Position numbers and translations under genes: made by a program. The notes beneath the pieces were generated by a model. It saw nothing but the letters and a program-made list of their open reading frames with translations. It searched no databases and had not been told where the DNA came from. A DNA stretch of 64,000 bases from Clitoria ternatea (taxonomy: Eukaryota; Streptophyta; Magnoliopsida; Fabales; Fabaceae). Positions 59,090-64,000 of this stretch are shown piece by piece (the stretch's first letter is position 1; each line of letters begins with the position of its first letter). The stretch spans positions 43,439,501 through 43,503,500 of the forward strand of contig CM075676.1 in the NCBI GenBank assembly GCA_037962975.1. The letters are read 5' to 3'.

Positions 59090-59222
59090 CGTACTACCTA
59101 TACCAACAAATGCATTAGCCTTTTAGGTGGCCTATCACTTAAGAACTCCAAAGTTAAGCGTGCTTAATTTGGAGTAATTTTGGGATGGGTTACCTTCTGG
59201 GAAGTTCTTGGGAAGTGTGTGA
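59090..59222 (+). ncRNA. 5S rRNA-derived domain inside the Cassandra LTR
   Basis: AGAACTCCAAAGTTAAGCGT and GCTT match the plant 5S rRNA block around the internal A box (AGTTAAGCGTGCTT is exact at 59152-59165). GGGATGGGTTACCTTCTGGG, AAGTTCTTG matches the C box with C-to-T changes. The 5' part (CCTATACCAACAAATGCATT) and the intermediate element are diverged. In Cassandra this region can serve as an RNA polymerase III promoter; whether this copy is active is unknown. Confidence 0.75.
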
Positions 59223-59905
59223 TTGAGGACAAAGCACACTGGAAAGGTCTCATGTTGGTTTGTGGGGAGAGTCGTTCATACCTGAAAAGCGTTGGGGCGT
59301 TACAACTTACAACCCTCAAATCGATGAGGACAATCCATAACTTATAAGACTTGTTGAGGGCATGTGTCTTAGAGCATAGTGGTAGCTAGGAACCATTTAT
59401 TCCTTTGATTGAATTCACTATAATAAAAACTATCACAATAGCATTCAGATGGCTTCTTATGAAGCCTTGTATGACAGGAAGTGCCGAACATTGTTATACT
59501 GGTTAGAGACGGTAAGAGTTTGGCGTTAGGGCCTAAGATTATCCAAAAAATAACAACAAATTTAGATGATCTGGGAAAGGATGAATATTTCCCAAAATAG
59601 ACAAAAGAGTTATTATGATAAGAGGAGGAAACCATTTGAGTTTCAAGTTAGCGATCTAGCGTTCCTAAAAGTATCGCCCTACAAGCGCATTGGAAAAGTA
59701 TTGAAAAACAAACAACTTAGTCCAAGATTTATTGGGTCTTATGAGATTCTGAGGTGAATTGGTTCTTTTGTATACAAGATTACACTCCCCCTTTCTCTTT
59801 CTAACTTGCACAACATGTTCCATGTATCGTAGTTGCGGAAATATATGTCTAACCCCTATTATGTTGTGGAGAGTGACACTGTTAAGTTATTGAGAAAAAA
59901 TGACC

Positions 59906-60613
59906 TTATTCATTGTTGACTACTGATATGGTATGATTAACATTTTGTTTCTATTATGGTTGATAGAAAGATTAGAGCATCAACATACTGATGGATTGAG
60001 TTATTGAAAAAAAATTGACCCTTATTCATTGTTGACTACATATATAATATGATTAGCATTCTGTCTATTGTAAATTTATAATGTGTAGGTTGAAAATAAC
60101 TTACTTATTTGGAATAAATGATTTTTGTTACTGAGTTGATATTTCTTTTTATATATATACATAATGAAAGTTAATGATTGAAATGGAATCTCAAAAGCTA
60201 GTTACATAATCTGACATAAAGAGAATATACTCATCATAATATGTTGGTTTGTAAACTTATTGGTGGCTCTTTTGATGTCTTTTGTTTGATATTTGGGTGT
60301 TTTTTTTGTCTAAAATTTAGTGCTTACTTTCATTAGGTACTTATTTTGTGTTTGATTTTAAAACTTTAAAATTTCAAAATATGAAATACTTGAATTATTT
60401 TGTTCTTCTATATTAATAAAATTAGGTTATATTATAAATTTTTATTTATTTTTTAATTAATTTAATAAAATAAGTTTTTATTATTTTATTTTATGAATAT
60501 TTGATTAAGTTATTTTATTAGCAATACATTTATATTCTTCTTATTATATTATATTATTATTATCTAAATATAATATAATATAATTATAAAATTGTTTCTA
60601 GTAAGAATAGTAT
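59906..60613. other. AT-rich non-coding DNA with a short direct repeat
   Basis: TTATTCATTGTTGACTAC occurs at about 59909 and again at about 60024, within longer similar stretches (59880-59960 and 59996-60070), a decayed duplication about 115 bp apart. The rest is AT-rich without features. Confidence 0.5.
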
Positions 60614-61126
60614 TGATCCGGTCCCAACACCGGTCCCCAAGAGCATGGTTTTAATGCTTTGCCAGATCAGCATTTTGAACAGGAGGAGTACATCTCAAAT
60701 ACCTTATAATTACTTTTATACGGAGTACATACCGCCAGGGCTCGTTACTTCGCCAAGGCATGCAACTCCGCCATGGCATGTAACTCCGCCAGGGTACGTA
60801 ACTCCGCCAAAGCACGTTACTCCGCTAATGCATACTACTCCGCCAAGCCATAGGCGGAATATTGAATTTCCTATATTGCGTAGCGAGCCCATACTTATAA
60901 CCCCGACACGAGATTGACTCTGTCTTGAGAGGTTGAAAATGGGAATCACGTTGTCACGCATAAAAGGGAACAATGAATAAAATAATAAAGCATTAACGCT
61001 TTCCAAGCAAGTGGAAATACCCACTACAGTGATGGTGCTCGTGAACGACACAGGGACCCACTACCTTTCTTGCATTATGCCAGAAAACAAGGAACGGGTC
61101 CTACCAATAATGGAGCAGCAGTAACA
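60614..61126 (+). mobile_element. Tat-related LTR-like block, possible solo LTR
   Basis: Starts TGATCCGGTCCCAACACCGG, TCCCCAAG, which resembles the minus-strand LTR start of elements 1 and 2 (TGATCCGGTTTGGATACCGG, CCCCTCAAG). A possible end is AGTAACA at 61126 with flanks AGTAT (60609-60613) and GGTAT (61127-61131), 4 of 5 equal. The rest does not align by eye with the 0.8-kb LTRs, so it would be a related but different family. It contains the 18-bp array. Confidence 0.4.
60755..60855. repeat. 18-bp minisatellite (CATGTAACTCCGCCAGGG-type)
   Basis: About six imperfect 18-bp units (CATGCAACTCCGCCATGG, CATGTAACTCCGCCAGGG, TACGTAACTCCGCCAAAG, CACGTTACTCCGCTAATG). In the plus-strand open frame they give a hexapeptide repeat, HVTPPx. 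Confidence 0.85.
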
Positions 61127-61335
61127 GGTATATAAACCTCAGCAAAAAGGTATAGAGGGATGTGTAACATCCCTGTTTTTAGTAGCAGTCTTATTTAGTA
61201 AAAATTGAAGTTTAGAAGGTCTGTAAGTGGTAATAAGTGAATATACACCCCATTGATGGTCTGTGGTATCTCAGAAATGTCATTTTTGTACATACTAATG
61301 GAATTTATATGGACCATTAGTGAAATTATGCAAAT

Positions 61336-62880
61336 TCCGAGTGAAATAGGCACTGATCCGAGGGACAAAGTGAAATTCCGAGTGAAGAATTAGAAATTCC
61401 GACTGAAGGATGAAATTCCGAGTGTAAGGTTATGTTATCCGAGTAATATATGACCAAGAAGGTTACTACCAAGTGGATTTTTGATCACAGAGACAGCTGG
61501 AGTGAAGTGGGTTCAAGGGAACCACTTCTGGATGAATATTCCGAGTGAAAACACCCTTGAGAGACTCATTTCCGAGTCAGACCTTGCCAATTACTTCTTT
61601 CTCGAGTGGCAATTTCTAGGATTACAGTATACCGAGTGAATAGACTCAGTCAGGGATATAACTGATGCAATCCGAGAGAAGTTGTCTAAGTCAGACCTCC
61701 CTAATAAGATAGAAGATAGCAATCCGAGTAGGTTGAAAGCCATTTTGAGTAGGACTTAATATGTAGCCTTTCCGAGTGAATGGGTTTGAATATTCCCGAG
61801 TAAGATATGCTAGAGTGGAAAATAATACTGAGTGAAATGTGTGTATAAGAATAAATTTGGATATTCCCGAGTATAAAATCAGAGGGAAGATTAGTTATAA
61901 TGGCTTAGATTGGAAAATTTCTAAGTATATGATAAACCGAATGAATGATCCATATATAAATCCGAGTGGATGGGGTTAGAACAAGCCTGAGTTGAACTTA
62001 ATGTGATGATATTTCCGAGTAGATTAAATAATGTGTAATTAGAGGGTCTAAGTATGAAATGAGTCCGAGAGGAACCTAACTTAACAAGTTTTACCTGAGT
62101 GGTTAAGCATGAAATAAACCCGAGTGAATGATGAGGAGTTCCGAGTGAATGAATGCATAGGTGTTTTATATTAAGTTGATGCTTCTACCGACTGAAATGA
62201 GTTATTAAAATTATTTGGGAGGTGTTGATGGAAGAAATAGTGATGGATTCCGAGTGGTTATATATATATATATTGTATGGTTAAAGCATTACTTGGCTTG
62301 AATATGAGTGGTGATGAATGAATAATGATAATTGAGTAGATACCGAGCGGAAAATGGTATTTGGGAACCCATTCCGAGTGAATTGTAGTAGGCAGAGCCA
62401 TTTCCAAGTAAGTCTATGAGTATGACTCCTCTTCCGAGTGAGAGGTACTCTACTGGACCAAATCCAGGTGAGGCTCATACGTGTGTGTCTTTTCCGAGAG
62501 GTAATGACCTTAATAGGCTTCGATTGAAATTGTAATTGAAGAGTTTGGTTCAAACCGAGGGAGAAATATAAGTGAACCGAGTGGAGAAAGTGTTGACTTC
62601 TGAATAAAGGATGTTATAATTCTGAGTGGAAACTGAATGAATATGGATACCTTTTTCCGAAGTGAGCGTAAGGTGTTATGAAATCCTAAGTGAAAAGTGA
62701 TTTGATTAAGTAAGGAATAAATAGAAATAGATTATTTGCCGAATGGAAATCCTGAGTAAAGAGAATCCGACTGAATCCAGAAGAAATCCAACCTAGAAAG
62801 AAGAAATCCGACTAGAGGTTTTAAGAAGAAATAATCAAGAGTGAGGACAAAGAGAAACGAATCGGTTTTAGAAGATTTCC
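61336..62880. repeat. Dispersed CCGAGTGA-type motif cluster
   Basis: At least 25 copies of CCGAG, mostly as TTCCGAGTGA, by my reading, plus about 15 one-mismatch forms (CCGACTGA, CTGAGTGG, CCGAATGA), irregularly spaced by 20-100 bp and nearly all on the plus strand. Confidence 0.85.
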
Positions 62881-62895
62881 GAGCCATGAAGGGCG

Positions 62896-62934
62896 GATTC
62901 GCTCAAGCGAATCGGATTTCGCTTAAGCGATCCG
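62896..62934. repeat. Two adjacent palindromes (GATTCGCT-CA-AGCGAATC and CGCTTAAGCG)
   Basis: 62896-62913 is an 8-bp inverted repeat around CA. 62913-62934 is CGGATTTCGCTTAAGCGATC, CG with a perfect CGCTTAAGCG centre and GGAT/ATCC outer arms. They lie between the motif cluster and the ACACCGCC tract. Confidence 0.8.
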
Positions 62935-63054
62935 ATGTCAGCACTCCACACCAGTTGGCTAAATTAGGTCGTCCTTAGAGCAGGAGTTCACACCGGACAG
63001 CTCTGAGCCGGTGTTCATCACAACACTGCCCAATTTACACAGACGGTGTCCTTA

Positions 63055-63270
63055 ACTCCTTCACACACACCGTCCTTCCCTACTTCACACTCAACACCGC
63101 CCACTACACACCGCCTGTCACTACACACCGCCCATCACTACACTCCGCCCTCACACTGCACTCCACCTTCACACTCAACACTGCCTTCTTCACTCCATGC
63201 CGCCCCTCATAATTTAATACCGCCCTCACACATCCAATACCGCCCTCACATGTGATACCGACCTCTTTGC
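63055..63270. repeat. ACACCGCC-rich degenerate minisatellite
   Basis: ACACCGCC / ATACCGCC / ACTCCGCC recurs about ten times at 14-25 bp spacing (CACTACACACCGCCCATCAC type units). Confidence 0.8.
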
Positions 63271-63771
63271 CAGCACTGAATATCTTTTTAATTCCACTTC
63301 AGATAGTGGTCAGCCCACTTAATCATATAAAACCAAGAATGATTGGCACAACGAACCAATCAAAGGAGAAAGTTGCCTCCATTACAATAACTTTATATAT
63401 TTTATTCCAATCAAATGCAAAGCTGACTGTAAAAGGAGTCAAAAGGCTCCATTATTCCACCTAATTCTCCAACCGATGTTTCCACTTAGTTTCCCACTAA
63501 CTCTCATTATTTAGCCCAGTACTATGTCTCTAAGAACACACATACACGAAACATAACCACAGACAAACTTCTGTTATCATTTTCTCTTCCTGCAAGCTCT
63601 CTCTCTATCAATTTCTTTCCTCTCTTACTCAGATTTGAAGCAGGACAGTGAAGTGAACCTCTTTCTTTCCATCCAGGAACTTCATTGAGGTAAGGAGGTA
63701 TATTCTTGGGTGCTCTGTGGGAAAACCGAGTGGAGGACAGATTCAATGTTATGTGAATTACATGCTTTAGT

Positions 63772-63800
<29 letters not shown>
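63772..63800. repeat. (AT)n microsatellite
   Basis: About 14 TA units. Confidence 0.95.
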
Positions 63801-63802
<2 letters not shown>

Positions 63803-64000
63803 GTTACTAAATGCTTATAATCAGTTCAGAGTTGTTTGATTAAATGTTATGGTTATTGTTTTATATTTGAATATATGTGTAATTAAATTGATAAAAATAC
63901 ATGCTGGTTGTTAGACTGTGAAGATATTAAGGAACCTGGGTGTTTATGTAAGTTCCAGTAAGGATTTATAAAATAGAAGTCAGATTCAGTGAGTAATAAG

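Larger units (their letters stand above)
58809..59304 (+). mobile_element. Cassandra-type LTR (TRIM) with 5' duplication
   Basis: TGTGATATCCC at 58809 (and again at 58900) to GGGGCGTTACA ending at 59304. It contains a 5S rRNA-like domain, the defining feature of Cassandra terminal-repeat retrotransposons in miniature. Empty-site logic: the chromovirus reads S-L-A before the insertion and Y-N-P-Q-I-D after it if one copy of a 5-bp duplication (GCATA / ACTTA, 3 of 5 still equal) is removed. It is a solo LTR: no second LTR or internal region is present. Confidence 0.75.
55640..59905 (+). pseudogene. Tekay-like chromovirus gag-pol relic
   Basis: Decayed but in order. Gag helix block (NWTNFKECFLEMCFPSNVRN, 55735-55800). 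Two degraded zinc knuckles (KCFHYGSEHLTRNY and YGQKGYICLNCPKK, 56170-56285). Protease block (DSTLSVLFNLGAM near 56480-56518). RT with VMVFINDIPIYSK (about 57237-57275), where YIDD has become FIND. RNase H (FGVFNDHQSLKYLFNYKKLS, YDFELKYHPGKANIVVDALN, 57855-58015). Integrase remnants (58330-58800, then 59310-59640) and a C-terminal module (LSPRFIGSYEIL, 59718-59756). No chromodomain is recognisable. Dozens of stops and shifts show it is very old. It is interrupted at 58809 by a Cassandra-type LTR. Confidence 0.8.
61163..64000 (+). mobile_element. Start of a long LTR running off the right edge
   Basis: TGTAACATCCCTG at 61163 is the typical TG start. A U3-like region of about 2.2 kb follows, packed with CCGAGTGA motifs. 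Then come an ACACCGCC-rich tract, a TATA-like TTTATATATTTTA near 63391, a CT-rich leader (63580-63640) and a donor-like GAGGTAAGGAGG at 63687. The right end is outside the window. The layout resembles the long Ty3 LTR remnants near 20 and 50 kb. Confidence 0.5.

Noticed and set aside
59090..59222. Genuine 5S rRNA gene
   Set aside because: The 5' third and the intermediate element are diverged, there is no tandem 5S array, and it is bounded by Cassandra-type LTR ends.
60645..60917. HVTPPx hexapeptide-repeat protein
   Set aside because: An 18-bp minisatellite read in frame explains it; the open frame is only 90 codons within an LTR-like block.

Overview
The window looks like plant nuclear DNA, most likely from a legume. 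Long stretches are AT-rich and non-coding, the coding remnants are plant LTR-retrotransposon lineages (Tat, Ogre-like, Reina-like and Tekay-like chromoviruses, copia, a Cassandra-type element), and the only intact host gene is a six-exon DNAJ with plant features. The legume assignment rests on recalled resemblance of the repeats and is an inference.

Layout. 1-183 is the 3' tail of a LINE ORF2. 2693-14220 is a complete but mutated Tat-lineage Ty3/gypsy element (element 1) in minus orientation. 14221-21973 is relic sequence: a minus-strand Reina-like gag-protease remnant, an LTR-like block and a short hAT-like element. 21974-37317 appears to be one long solo LTR split by a second Tat-lineage element (element 2, 24532-36127, same family and orientation, perfect 5-bp target duplication AATAG). 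37456-40560 is a plus-strand Reina-like relic with a recognisable LTR end and initiator-Met-type primer site. 41.4-43.2 kb holds chromovirus and copia debris, including a small copia LTR. 46571-48533 (minus) is the intact DNAJ gene. 49-54.7 kb is repeat-rich, with an 84-bp tandem array and the 3' part of an Ogre-like LTR that carries a six-copy hairpin array. 55.6-59.9 kb is a heavily decayed Tekay-like chromovirus into which a Cassandra-type LTR with a 5S rRNA-derived domain has inserted. 60.6-64 kb is a Tat-related LTR-like block followed by the start of a long LTR that runs off the window and is packed with a CCGAGTGA-like motif.

How the parts work together. In both Tat elements gag-pol reads on the minus strand from an LTR TATA box, with an apparent primer site next to the right LTR and a polypurine tract next to the left LTR. 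Between pol and the 3' LTR lies an oppositely directed gene (plus strand) of the gypsy-type 'Transposase_28' kind, with its own TATA box and a small intron at the same place and phase in both copies. A 68-bp higher-order tandem repeat sits between the two convergent transcription units. Both elements have many nonsense and frameshift changes, mostly C-to-T or G-to-A, and are probably inactive. The DNAJ gene is the one likely functional cellular gene: a type-I Hsp40 co-chaperone ending in a CaaX box.
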